32,849 nt of DNA from positions 1 through 32,849 of the forward strand of contig CADBRN010000048.1 in NCBI GenBank assembly GCA_902797025.1, written 5' to 3'. The stretch's first letter is position 1, and the number at the start of each line of letters is the position of its first letter. The notes under the pieces are model-generated. The model was not told the origin of the DNA, did no database searches, and saw only the letters and a list, made by a program, of their open reading frames with translations. This document shows positions 1-7,381 of the stretch, piece by piece. The translations under genes were made by a program, and so were the position numbers. This stretch comes from an uncultured Lachnospiraceae bacterium (lineage in GTDB: Bacteria > Bacillota > Clostridia > Lachnospirales > Lachnospiraceae).

Positions 1-814
1 GGACGACGACGGCGTATTCAACTTCGAGGGCGGATGCTATGCAAAGGTCATCAACCTCGACAAGGATTCCGAGCCGGATATCTACAATGCGATCAAGAGA
101 GACGCACTTCTTGAGAATGTCACGATCGATGAGAACGGAAAGCTTGACTTCGCGGACAAGAGCGTAACGGAGAACACCCGTGTATCTTATCCGATCGAGC
201 ATATCGAGAAGAATGTGAAACAGGTCAATCCGGTTTCCTCCGGCCCGGCTGCGGAGAATGTGATCTTCCTGTCTGCCGATGCATTCGGGGTACTTCCGCC
301 GGTATCGATCCTGACGCCGGAGCAGACAAAGTACTACTTCCTGTCCGGATTCACCGCAAAACTGGCGGGAACCGAGCGGGGCATCACCGAGCCGACTCCG
401 ACTTTCTCCGCATGCTTCGGTCAGGCATTCCTGGAGCTGCATCCGACGAAATACGCGGAGGAACTCGTCAAGAAGATGGAGAAGAGCGGCGCAAAGGCGT
501 ACCTCGTCAATACCGGATGGAACGGAACCGGAAAGCGTATCTCCATCAAGGATACCCGCGGAATCATCACCGCGATTCAGACGGGCGACGTGGACAAGGC
601 ACCGACGAAGAAGATTCCGTATTTCAACTTCGAAGTTCCGACGGAGCTTCCAGGCGTAGATCCGGCGATTCTGGATCCGCGCGACACCTACAAGGATGCT
701 TCCGAGTGGGATGTGAAGGCGAAAGATCTGGCGGAACGCTTTATCAAGAACTTCAAGAAGTACGAAGGAAACGACGCGGGCAAAGATCTCGTATCGGCGG
801 GACCGCAGCTTTGA
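1..814 (+). CDS. pckA: Phosphoenolpyruvate carboxykinase (ATP), 3' part
   Basis: C-terminal 270 residues of the ATP-dependent PEP carboxykinase, which interconverts oxaloacetate + ATP and PEP + CO2 + ADP in the cytoplasm. In anaerobes it often runs toward oxaloacetate. The reading frame begins at base 2 and the 5' half lies outside the window. The visible start carries the kinase-2/metal-binding block ([15 protein letters not shown]), followed by [11 protein letters not shown], the AFGVLPPVS segment and the [12 protein letters not shown]...TPTFSACFG block, all characteristic of the ATP-type enzyme (about 530-540 aa in full). The P-loop kinase-1 motif would lie upstream. A strong terminator follows 36 bases after the stop, so it is either monocistronic or the last gene of its transcript. 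I see no frameshift or missing motif in the part present. Confidence 0.97.
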   Translation, partial: DDDGVFNFEGGCYAKVINLDKDSEPDIYNAIKRDALLENVTIDENGKLDFADKSVTENTRVSYPIEHIEKNVKQVNPVSSGPAAENVIFLSADAFGVLPPVSILTPEQTKYYFLSGFTAKLAGTERGITEPTPTFSACFGQAFLELHPTKYAEELVKKMEKSGAKAYLVNTGWNGTGKRISIKDTRGIITAIQTGDVDKAPTKKIPYFNFEVPTELPGVDPAILDPRDTYKDASEWDVKAKDLAERFIKNFKKYEGNDAGKDLVSAGPQL

Positions 815-849
815 TTCAGAGCGGCGGAAGCGCGGGATTTTAATTTCAG

Positions 850-896
850 ATCCGGAGCAGTATCCTCGACGTGGAGGAGGCTGCCCCGGATTTTTT
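850..896 (+). terminator. Rho-independent terminator of pckA
   Basis: An imperfect hairpin has arms ATCCGG-GCAG-ATCCTC and GAGGAG-CTGC-CCGGAT around a GACGTG loop, followed directly by TTTTTT. It lies about 36 bases after the pckA stop codon and points the same way. Confidence 0.88.
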
Positions 897-1289
897 GGAA
901 AAATGCATCGGATTGTTCGGACAAATATTCTATTGTGACATCCTGTTAGACAAAAGTATTGAGGATCATGGGAAACAGACTGGCTTGGATTTTCTGAGAA
1001 CATGGAGAATAAACAAAATCCACAAGAACTGTGACAAAATTTTGGACAAAACAGAAAAAGTAAGAAACGGTTCGGGATATTCAAAAATTCATCATATTTT
1101 TATGGTATATTATGCAGTGCAGAATTGTTTACCGGACAGTGCTGTGAATGGTAATGTACCGATTTGTTAATACGCTGTCATTTTTTCAATTGTCAGCAGA
1201 ACTCCTTCCGTACGCCTGACCTGTAAGCAGACATCGTTCGTGCGGCGGCGGGAATGTCCGATTGGAAGTTGTTGGGCAGGAGGATCAAC
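897..1289. other. AT-rich intergenic region upstream of the AraC-type regulator
   Basis: About 390 bases with no convincing gene. The stretch at 900-1190 is clearly more AT-rich than its neighbours. It contains TGTGACATCC-TGTTAG at 934-949, which closely resembles a site just after the regulator gene (2113-2129), and a second TGTGACA at 1030-1036. A TATATT/TATTAT at 1106-1113 could be a -10 element, but I see no good -35 at the right distance. The 300-base open frame starting at 871 overlaps the pckA terminator and has no ribosome binding site, so I do not call it. The likely role is the promoter and operator region of the downstream regulator. Confidence 0.5.
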
Positions 1290-2117
1290 ATGAAAGTAAA
1301 ACAAAAAGGCTTGTCGGAAAATTCTACGATGGAGATGCTTCTCCCCTCATCACTGGCCAGGGAAACCCTGTATTACGTGATCGGGTGGGGCAGGTTTTTC
1401 TGCTCAACGGAGTATTTTGTCGAGCGGAGTCGTATGACCTCGAATATTCTTGTATTTGTCGTGAGCGGGCGGATCAAACTTCGCGCATACGGCGCGAACC
1501 GGTTCGCCGGAGCGGGTCAGGTCATTATGATCGGCGCGGACGCGCCGCATACGGTCTGGTGCAGGGAAGATGCGGAACTACTCTGGATCCGGTGCAAGGG
1601 CGTGACGATGGATTCGTATATGCGATTTCTTCTCAACCGGTCGGCGAGTCCGGTGTTTGACACGGAGGATCCGGAGAAGATGCACCGGTTATTTGAAAAG
1701 GTGGCCGAGTGTGCGGGCGATGAACAGTGCAGAGAGTACGAGACGTCCCAGTATCTGACGGAGATATTTACACAGCTCGCCGCGCCGAATGTGGATGAGG
1801 AGATAAACAGCCAGGTATTGATGCGTTATATGCGGGAGCACTACAATGAGCCGCTGCTGCTTTCGGATCTGACGGAGTTCTCGGGACTGTCGCAGTCCTA
1901 TCTGATCCGCGCGTTCCGCAGAGACACGGGCAGCACTCCTCACGAGTATCTGTTAAATTACCGTCTCAGGAAGGCGATGGAGATGCTCCGCGAGTCGGAT
2001 GAACCAATCGAGACGATTTCCGAACGGTGCGGGTTTAACAGTACGTCACATTTTGCCCGGGCGTTTAAAAAGACGACGGATCTGACACCCAGCGAGTTCC
2101 GGAAAATGAAAATGTGA
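1290..2117 (+). CDS. AraC/XylS-family transcriptional regulator
   Basis: A 275-residue regulator. The N-terminal 140 or so residues look like a cupin sensor domain (a beta-rich stretch including GRIKLRAYGANRF and AGQVIMIGADAPHTVW). The C-terminal 100 residues form the double helix-turn-helix of AraC proteins: LSDLTEFSGLSQSYLIRAFRRDTG, then the signature region IETISERCGFNSTSHFARAFKKTTDLTPSEFRK. The start at 1290 is chosen because AGGAGG (1278-1283) sits six bases upstream; an in-frame ATG twelve codons earlier has no such site. The ligand cannot be told from sequence. It lies between pckA and a cell-wall protein gene, both on the same strand. Similar TGTGACAT...TGTTA sites lie before and after it, which could mean autoregulation or control of the neighbour, but this is inference. 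Confidence 0.93.
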   Translation: MKVKQKGLSENSTMEMLLPSSLARETLYYVIGWGRFFCSTEYFVERSRMTSNILVFVVSGRIKLRAYGANRFAGAGQVIMIGADAPHTVWCREDAELLWIRCKGVTMDSYMRFLLNRSASPVFDTEDPEKMHRLFEKVAECAGDEQCREYETSQYLTEIFTQLAAPNVDEEINSQVLMRYMREHYNEPLLLSDLTEFSGLSQSYLIRAFRRDTGSTPHEYLLNYRLRKAMEMLRESDEPIETISERCGFNSTSHFARAFKKTTDLTPSEFRKMKM

Positions 2118-2129
2118 CATAATTGTTAA
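2113..2129 (+). promoter_or_regulatory. Candidate WalR-type box
   Basis: TGTGAC-ATAAT-TGTTAA fits the WalR (YycF) consensus TGTWAH-N5-TGTWAH with one mismatch in the first half. It overlaps the end of the regulator gene and lies about 40 bases upstream of the -10 of the secreted coiled-coil protein. Genes of that type (pcsB, cwlO) are classic WalRK targets. An operator for the AraC-type neighbour is the alternative. Confidence 0.45.
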
Positions 2130-2146
2130 GAGATATTAAAAAAAGC

Positions 2147-2175
2147 TTCTTTTCTGGTGACAATTATGATATAAT
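2147..2175 (+). promoter_or_regulatory. Sigma-A-type promoter with extended -10
   Basis: TGA-TATAAT (2167-2175) is an extended -10 (TGN) element. The -35 at 17 bp spacing (TTCTTT, 2147-2152) is poor, which fits dependence on the extended -10 or on an activator bound to the upstream box. The gene starts 42 bases further down with AAGGGG as ribosome binding site (2206-2211). Confidence 0.65.
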
Positions 2176-2216
2176 TTATCCGATTCTATCAGACAATGAC
2201 CAGTTAAGGGGCTTTT

Positions 2217-3413
2217 ATGAAGAAAGGTATGATGGCAGCGGTCCTGTCCGCTACGGTTCTTTTATCATCGGCACAGGTATCTGCAGCGACGACACAGGAA
2301 CAGCTGGATCAGGCGAAGCAGCAGGCGGATTCGTCAAAGAGTCAGCTTTCAACCGTAGAGCAGAGTATCGCCGACCTCGAGTCAAAGAAAAACGAGGCGG
2401 AGGAGTATCTTTCCACCTTAAATTCTCAGGTATCGGATATCAATTCTCAGATCACTTCTCTTGAACAGAAGTACTCGGATAAACAGAAAGAACTCGATCA
2501 GGTCACACTCGATCTTGAGGAGGCAAAGAAAGAAGAGGAGCAGCAGCGCAGCAGTATGGATCTCCGGATTCAGTATATGTACGAATATTCGGAGGGAAAA
2601 GGCGCGCTGCAGGAACTGTTTACCTCCGGGAGTATCATGGAATTCCTGAACCGTGCGGATAATTTCGCAAGCATCACATCGTATGACCGGAAGAAACTTG
2701 AGGAGTACGCCAGGACGTGTAAGAAGGTCGGGGATAAGGAAGAACAGGTACGGTCCGAGCAGGAACAGATCGATTCGCTCCGTGAGAAGACGGAAGACAA
2801 AAAGAGCGAGGTGCAGCAGCTCCTTGATAAGACTTCCGCGCAGGTAAACGAATTTGCGGCGGGCATCGCGGATAAGCAGAGCCAGGCGGCGCAGCTGGCG
2901 AGTCAGATTCAGCAGCAGCAGAGTCAGGTCGACGCCCTGACGAAAAAAGCGGCCGATGAGGTCGCGGCGGCGGACGCACAGGCAGCCGCGGCGAAGGCGG
3001 CGGCGCAGAAGCAGGCGCCTTCCGGCAAGAACACAGCGGATGCGGGCAGTTCGGTTCCGTCAGGCGGAAATGAAAAATCGGAGAACCGTGATCCTTCTTC
3101 CTATTATATCGGCTCCGGCGTTCTGACGAAGAGTAAAGGCGTCGTTATGGGTCCGAGCGGCAAGGAGACGTACTACAACATGGAAATGTCCGGCGTTGTG
3201 CGGATCATGCGGAATATGGGAAATAATGATCCGTACTGGGTACGTTCCGACGGCGTGAAAATGCTCGGCGACTATGTGATGGTCGCGGCAAATCTGAGTG
3301 TTCATCCGAGAGGGTCCCATGTGGACTGCAGCCTCGGAAAGGCAATTGTGTGCGACACAGGAACGTTCGCGCTTTCCAATCCGCACCAGCTCGATATCGC
3401 CGTGAACTGGTAA
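2217..3413 (+). CDS. Secreted coiled-coil protein, PcsB/CwlO-like N-terminus with a 3D-like C-terminal domain
   Basis: A 398-residue exported protein. Residues 1-24 are a signal peptide (KK, hydrophobic core, VSA-A cleavage site). Residues about 28-115 and 165-250 are Gln/Glu/Lys-rich coiled coils like the regulatory arm of PcsB and CwlO cell-wall hydrolases. An Ala/Gln-rich then Gly/Ser-rich linker follows (about 245-290). The last 105 residues form a compact domain that ends with VAANLSVHPRGS, CDTG and QLDIAV, in the order seen in 3D (Asp-Asp-Asp) domains of the double-psi barrel type, although the first Asp appears to be replaced. There is no NlpC/P60 or CHAP cysteine-histidine signature, so the catalytic activity is uncertain. 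It most likely acts on or scaffolds at peptidoglycan outside the membrane. It has its own promoter and a strong terminator, so it is probably monocistronic. Confidence 0.8.
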   Translation: MKKGMMAAVLSATVLLSSAQVSAATTQEQLDQAKQQADSSKSQLSTVEQSIADLESKKNEAEEYLSTLNSQVSDINSQITSLEQKYSDKQKELDQVTLDLEEAKKEEEQQRSSMDLRIQYMYEYSEGKGALQELFTSGSIMEFLNRADNFASITSYDRKKLEEYARTCKKVGDKEEQVRSEQEQIDSLREKTEDKKSEVQQLLDKTSAQVNEFAAGIADKQSQAAQLASQIQQQQSQVDALTKKAADEVAAADAQAAAAKAAAQKQAPSGKNTADAGSSVPSGGNEKSENRDPSSYYIGSGVLTKSKGVVMGPSGKETYYNMEMSGVVRIMRNMGNNDPYWVRSDGVKMLGDYVMVAANLSVHPRGSHVDCSLGKAIVCDTGTFALSNPHQLDIAVNW

Positions 3414-3437
3414 ACGGCTAAATGATTTCAAAATAGC

Positions 3438-3498
3438 AAAAAGATCCTCCTGATTCCGGAAAAACGATCTGTATCGTCCGGGATCAGGAGGATCTTTT
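3438..3498. terminator. Bidirectional terminator
   Basis: Long hairpin with arms AAAGATCCTCCTGAT-CCGG and CCGG-ATCAGGAGGATCTTT, A-rich on the left and T-rich on the right. It can therefore terminate both the plus-strand cell-wall gene and the minus-strand permease gene, whose stop codon it overlaps. Confidence 0.92.
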
Positions 3499-4702
3499 AT
3501 GCAGATTTGATGTTTCGGCGGCGGATCAGATCGTTGATGAGCCGCTCAAATTCGACTTTGATCAGGGCGGCTACCGGAACGGCGAAGATCATGCCGATCA
3601 ATCCGCCTGAGCGGCTTCCGATCAGCAGTGCGACGATGACGAGCACCGGATGTACGTGCGTCGTATTCGCCAGGAACTTCGGATTGATCACGTTCCCGTC
3701 GATCGTCTGGATGATGAATACCACGATGATCGAGACGATCAGCATCCGGATGTCCCCTTCGACGAGGCAGACGAGGGCGGTGGATCCGTATGCGATTACC
3801 GGACCGAGGTACGGGATCAGATTTCCGATTCCGGAGAGAATTCCGATCAGGATCGCAAAGGGGACGTGGATCAGCGCCAGAGCGACACTGACGACGACGG
3901 CCATGAAAACCGCATCCATGAGCTGACCGCGGATATAGCCGGAGAAGACACGATCCGCGTCGTTCAGGAGGATCCGTGTCCCGTCGTAGATCTTTTTGTT
4001 TGTGATCGCGCGGTACACGCGTTTCCAGTAACGCTTCAGTCCTTCGCCGTCGAGCTGGAAATAGATGGAAAAGATGATCGCGAACATGGACCCGGCCAGA
4101 AACGACGGAATTTTCGACACGTTGTTCAAAATATCGCTACCTGCCTTCTGCGCGATCGAAGTACCCCAGCCGGAGATTTTATCCGCAATCGTCGTGAGAT
4201 CTTCCGAACCGATGCTCATACTGGAAAGCCATTCGGACAGGGTGGAGAAGAACGAGCGGATCGTGTCGGCCAGTCCGGTGAGAAAATTGCTGATGTCATC
4301 GAGCCGGACCGCGTGAAGTTCCTGGGTGACGGTCGAGATCATAAGCGTCAGCAGGACGAAGATCACGACAAATGCGATCACAACGGTGCAGAGCACGGCG
4401 AGCCCGCGGGTGAGCTTTGCTTTCTGATTCCATCCCGGGACTTTCTTCAGCTGACGCTGAAAGAAATTCGTCAGGGGATAAAGAAGGTACGCGATAAAGA
4501 ATCCGGTAACCAGAGGCCGGAGGATCACTCCGAGCCAGTGAAGACCGCTTCCGACTGCCCCGAAAAAGGCAGGAAGATGGTCAACGATTCTGGCGAGGAT
4601 AAAGATAATTACGACAGTCAGAATCGTATAAAAAGAGATCTGTGCATATTTTGAATTTGTTTCAGGGCGTAGTTTTTTCAATGATCTGATACCTGTCCGC
4701 AT
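3497..4702 (-). CDS. AI-2E family transporter (YtvI/PerM-type permease)
   Basis: A 401-residue integral membrane protein of the AI-2E exporter / PF01594 family. It has N-terminal hydrophobic segments (residues roughly 25-45, 55-75 and 100-130), a soluble stretch between them and the second half, then a helical core with ILIGILSGIGNLIPYLGPVIA and the C-terminal VHPVLVIVALLIGSRSGGLIGMIFAVPVAA, both typical of the family. Members transport diverse or unknown substrates: AI-2 in E. coli TqsA, Na+/H+ or Li+ exchange in some Bacillaceae. The substrate is not predictable here. The ATG at 4702 is chosen over an in-frame TTG at 4714; neither has a good ribosome binding site. It is divergent from rpiA, with about 170 bases between them. 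Confidence 0.88.
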   Translation of the reverse strand: MRTGIRSLKKLRPETNSKYAQISFYTILTVVIIFILARIVDHLPAFFGAVGSGLHWLGVILRPLVTGFFIAYLLYPLTNFFQRQLKKVPGWNQKAKLTRGLAVLCTVVIAFVVIFVLLTLMISTVTQELHAVRLDDISNFLTGLADTIRSFFSTLSEWLSSMSIGSEDLTTIADKISGWGTSIAQKAGSDILNNVSKIPSFLAGSMFAIIFSIYFQLDGEGLKRYWKRVYRAITNKKIYDGTRILLNDADRVFSGYIRGQLMDAVFMAVVVSVALALIHVPFAILIGILSGIGNLIPYLGPVIAYGSTALVCLVEGDIRMLIVSIIVVFIIQTIDGNVINPKFLANTTHVHPVLVIVALLIGSRSGGLIGMIFAVPVAALIKVEFERLINDLIRRRNIKSA

Positions 4703-4732
4703 CTTCGCAGTCAATCTGTGTCTGACGGTATG

Positions 4733-4738
4733 ATTATA
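4733..4738 (-). promoter_or_regulatory. -10 element for the AI-2E-type permease
   Basis: TATAAT on the minus strand, about 31 bases before the ATG. The -35 at 17-18 bp (TTTCAT or GTTTCA) is weak. Confidence 0.45.
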
Positions 4739-4815
4739 TACGATTCAGACCACGAATGAAACACGGAAAATGCACGAGATGGGGAGACGTCCGGCTGTGC
4801 AAATATTTCACAGTG

Positions 4816-4824
4816 TGGTACAAT
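4816..4824 (+). promoter_or_regulatory. Extended -10 promoter element of rpiA
   Basis: TGG-TACAAT is an extended -10 element 52 bases before the rpiA start. No strong -35 is visible upstream. Confidence 0.5.
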
Positions 4825-4875
4825 CAGAAAAGCAGAGATTTTCATTCTTTCAATGAGATTAGCGGAGGTATTGTC

Positions 4876-5562
4876 ATGGTAGACATGAAGAAACTGGCGG
4901 GTGAAAAAGCGGCGGAATACGTGAAGGACGGGATGGTTCTCGGCCTCGGGACCGGTTCTACCGCATATCATATGGTAAATGCAGTCGGAGAGCTGGTGAA
5001 GAAGGGGTATCATCTCCAGGCGATTCCGACCTCGAATGCGACCGAGAAACAGGCGAGGGAGCTGGGAATACCGCTTCTGACGATCGATCAGGTCGATCAT
5101 ATCGATCTGGACATCGACGGCGTCGATGAGATCGATCCGGAGTTCAACGCGATCAAGGGCGGCGGCGGAGCGCTGTACCGCGAGAAGGTCGTTGCGACCC
5201 TTGCAAAAGAGGTGATCTGGATCATGGATGAGAGCAAGCTGGTTGATCACATCGGTGCGTTCCATCTGCCGATCGAAGTCGCAAAGTACGGATCAAAGCA
5301 GGCGTTTGAGAAGATGGACGCGTACGGCTGGAAGCCGGTGATGCGTGAGCGCGACGGCAGGCTGTTCGTGACCGACAACGGCAATTATATCATCGATCTG
5401 CACCTCGGCGCGGGCTTTGATATCCAGAATGTCAGAGAAAAGGTCAGCGGAATCGTAGGCGTTCTGGAGCACGGGCTGTTTCTGAACTACTGCAGCCGGA
5501 TCATCGTCGGAAAATCAGACGGCGAAGTGATGATCAGGGAAAATCCGAACCCGGCGAAGTGA
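4876..5562 (+). CDS. rpiA: Ribose-5-phosphate isomerase A
   Basis: A 228-residue cytoplasmic enzyme that interconverts ribose 5-phosphate and ribulose 5-phosphate in the non-oxidative pentose phosphate pathway. The family motifs are all present: GLGTGSTA near residue 25 (phosphate binding), PTSNATEKQA, DIDGVDEID (catalytic Asp region), KGGGGALYREK (catalytic Glu and Lys) and DESKLV. The length is normal for RpiA. The start at 4876 has GGAGG (4864-4868) seven bases upstream; the frame stays open further 5' but without a comparable site. It is followed by its own terminator and divergent from the permease gene, so it is probably monocistronic. Confidence 0.97.
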   Translation: MVDMKKLAGEKAAEYVKDGMVLGLGTGSTAYHMVNAVGELVKKGYHLQAIPTSNATEKQARELGIPLLTIDQVDHIDLDIDGVDEIDPEFNAIKGGGGALYREKVVATLAKEVIWIMDESKLVDHIGAFHLPIEVAKYGSKQAFEKMDAYGWKPVMRERDGRLFVTDNGNYIIDLHLGAGFDIQNVREKVSGIVGVLEHGLFLNYCSRIIVGKSDGEVMIRENPNPAK

Positions 5563-5574
5563 TCATCCGGGCCG

Positions 5575-5629
5575 GAAGGCAGGACGGCGGAGCGTGAGAG
5601 CGCGCAGGCTTGTCCCGCCTTCTCTTTTT
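5575..5629 (+). terminator. Rho-independent terminator of rpiA
   Basis: Arms GAAGGC-A-GGAC and GTCC-C-GCCTTC pair with one mismatch, followed by TCTTTTT. The large loop contains a second small stem (GCGT-GAGA-GCGC). It begins 12 bases after the stop codon. Confidence 0.75.
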
Positions 5630-5705
5630 ATCAGCGTTTATCAGAGGTGCCATGCGATGCGGCGCCGCGGAGAACGGATTCAGAAAGATTTCAGGAGCGT
5701 GTGTG

Positions 5706-6167
5706 ATGTGCGATAAGGATAAAAAAGAAAAGAATGATACGGAAGAAGCCGGGATAAATCTCGAGAAGGTGATGCATGCGAGAAACCGCGACAACCGCTT
5801 TGCCGGGATGCTCGGGATCCGGGTCGTCGAGATGCGGCGCGGATATGCAAAAGCGGCGATGGAACTTTCGGAAGATGTAAAAAATCCGATCGGATCGGTG
5901 CACGGCGGGTGTCTGTTCACACTTGCGGATGTCGTCTGCGGCGCTGCGGCGAGTTCATACGGGATGCAGGTTACGACGCTGGACTGTTCTTTTCATTTTC
6001 TCCGGGCCGGCTTCGATGACTGCGGTGAGCTGTTCGGGACGGCGCAGGCGGTCAAACACGGGAAACGGGTGACCGTACTCGAGGCAAAGGTCAGTGACCA
6101 GACCGGTCGCGTTCTCTGTACCGGTATCTTTACTTATATGTCGATCGGAAAGAAACTTCCGTATTAA
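5706..6167 (+). CDS. PaaI-family hotdog thioesterase
   Basis: A 153-residue single-domain hotdog-fold protein. The core IGSVHGGCLFTLADVVCGAA (residues about 61-80) is the PaaI/YbgC-type HGG...D motif in which the backbone and Asp activate water on acyl-CoA thioesters. TTLDCSFHFLRAG and a C-terminal GRVLCTGIFTYMSI strand complete the fold. The first 30 or so residues are charged. The start at 5706 uses AGGAG (5693-5697). The acyl substrate is not predictable; members act on phenylacetyl-CoA or aromatic and medium-chain acyl-CoAs. Its stop abuts the stop of the convergent small membrane protein with no space for a terminator, so transcripts from the two strands must overlap. Confidence 0.88.
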   Translation: MCDKDKKEKNDTEEAGINLEKVMHARNRDNRFAGMLGIRVVEMRRGYAKAAMELSEDVKNPIGSVHGGCLFTLADVVCGAAASSYGMQVTTLDCSFHFLRAGFDDCGELFGTAQAVKHGKRVTVLEAKVSDQTGRVLCTGIFTYMSIGKKLPY

Positions 6168-6425
6168 TTACGAATCATTCCGTTTGCGGTCCGGATCTCC
6201 GTTTCCTTCTTCTTCCTGTCCCTTTCCGCCGCGGGCGTTTCGTGTGATGAGAAGGATCCCGTAGAGAATCACCGGAACGGCGATTGTACAGTAGATGGAT
6301 GCCATCAGGAGTGCTTTTGCTTCCGGGCTCTTCATCAGCGCGAATATCATGGTCAGCGCATAGATGCCAACGAGAACCGCGATGCCGATGATGGCGAAAA
6401 CGCGGCGTTTTTCCGGCTTTTTCAT
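6168..6425 (-). CDS. Small two-helix membrane protein coupled to coaX
   Basis: An 85-residue protein of no family I recognise. Two hydrophobic segments (residues about 9-29 and 40-61) are followed by a basic and acidic tail (RNARGGKGQEEEGNGDPDRKRNDS), suggesting a small inner-membrane protein with a hydrophilic C-terminus. The ATG overlaps the coaX stop as ATGA and has its own strong site (AAAGGAGG, minus strand, 6436-6443, ten bases away). It is therefore very likely translated together with coaX. A role tied to coenzyme A synthesis is only inference from position. Confidence 0.78.
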   Translation of the reverse strand: MKKPEKRRVFAIIGIAVLVGIYALTMIFALMKSPEAKALLMASIYCTIAVPVILYGILLITRNARGGKGQEEEGNGDPDRKRNDS

Positions 6426-7216
6426 GGCTTTTCAGCCTCCTTTCCCACATTCATATCGTAGAGAATCTGCAGTCCGATCAGGAGCAGATTCGGTTCAAAG
6501 TGAACCTTCGTCCGGCACCAGGGGACGACGATCTTTCCGAGACCGCCTGTCAGGACGATCGGGATCGATGGAATCCGGAGTTCTTCCGCGATCCGTCCGG
6601 CCATTCCGTCGATCACGCAGGCGGTGCTGATGATGGATCCGGTCCGCATACATCCGGCTGTGTCGCTGCCGATGAGACCGGAGGCCGGACCCGCCTTCAG
6701 GAGGGGAAGTTTTGCGGTATGTTCGTGAAGTGCGAGCAGGGAGAGTTGAACACCGGGGGTGATCATCCCTCCGCGAAACGCTCCGTGCCGGTCAAGGATC
6801 GACAGTGTCGTTGCGGTTCCGAGGTCGAAGACAGCGGAAGGCGCACCGTACAGGCGTTTTGCGGCGACCATATCGGCAAGACGGTCGACGCCCAGCGATT
6901 CCTTATCATAGTGGGAGAGGTCGATGCCGGTTTCCAGGCTTGCCCGCGCGATAAGCGGCATCTTCCCCGTAAGCTGTTCGAGAACATGACGCATGGTCCT
7001 TGTCGCATTCGGAACAACGGAAGAGATGACCGAACCGGTCAGCTCACCGGTTCCGGTGAGTCTTTCAGAGAGGGTCGACTCAATCTGAGAGAGGAGAGTC
7101 CGTCCGTCCTCCGCGTACATCGTCGGGATGCGGAATGTGAACAGAAGCGTTTCTCCCGAGAAACAGCCGATCACGATGTTCGAGTTTCCAATATCAACAG
7201 CGAGAATCTTTTTCAT
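6422..7216 (-). CDS. coaX: Type III pantothenate kinase
   Basis: A 264-residue cytoplasmic ASKHA-fold kinase that phosphorylates pantothenate, the first step of coenzyme A synthesis. Diagnostic motifs: N-terminal LAVDIGNSNIVIG (phosphate 1), the mid-protein segment DKESLGVDRLADMVAAKRLYG (GxDR), VFDLGTATT (phosphate 2) and GGMITPGVQLS. The length is typical. The ATG at 7216 begins MKKILAVDIGNSN; a TTG two codons earlier is also possible. No clear ribosome binding site is seen before either. It is divergent from coaBC, which encodes the next two steps, so this locus holds three consecutive steps of the pathway on opposite strands. Confidence 0.96.
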   Translation of the reverse strand: MKKILAVDIGNSNIVIGCFSGETLLFTFRIPTMYAEDGRTLLSQIESTLSERLTGTGELTGSVISSVVPNATRTMRHVLEQLTGKMPLIARASLETGIDLSHYDKESLGVDRLADMVAAKRLYGAPSAVFDLGTATTLSILDRHGAFRGGMITPGVQLSLLALHEHTAKLPLLKAGPASGLIGSDTAGCMRTGSIISTACVIDGMAGRIAEELRIPSIPIVLTGGLGKIVVPWCRTKVHFEPNLLLIGLQILYDMNVGKEAEKP

Positions 7217-7381
7217 TTGCAATCCGTTGGGTTTAGTGTAATCTGGTCGTCGGAATCATTTTTACCAGAATAACACAACGCGGGCTTCACGGAAAGAGTG
7301 ATAATATGCAGATTCCATGATAAAATAGTAGGTGTATTTTGAAACAACTTGCGGAATTTCCGCGGATCAGAGGTCTTGAAA

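Noticed and set aside
871-1170. Open frame of 99 codons in the gap after pckA
   Set aside because: It begins inside the pckA terminator stem, has no ribosome binding site, and its composition follows the AT-rich non-coding background.
897-1289. Riboswitch, T-box or structured ncRNA in the longest gap
   Set aside because: I found no T-box sequence, conserved riboswitch core or long stem; only short weak inverted repeats.
3650-4654. Plus-strand open frame of 334 codons opposite the permease gene
   Set aside because: It is antisense to a clear membrane-protein gene; its highly charged D/E/R-rich translation is typical of a mirror frame, and it has no start signal.
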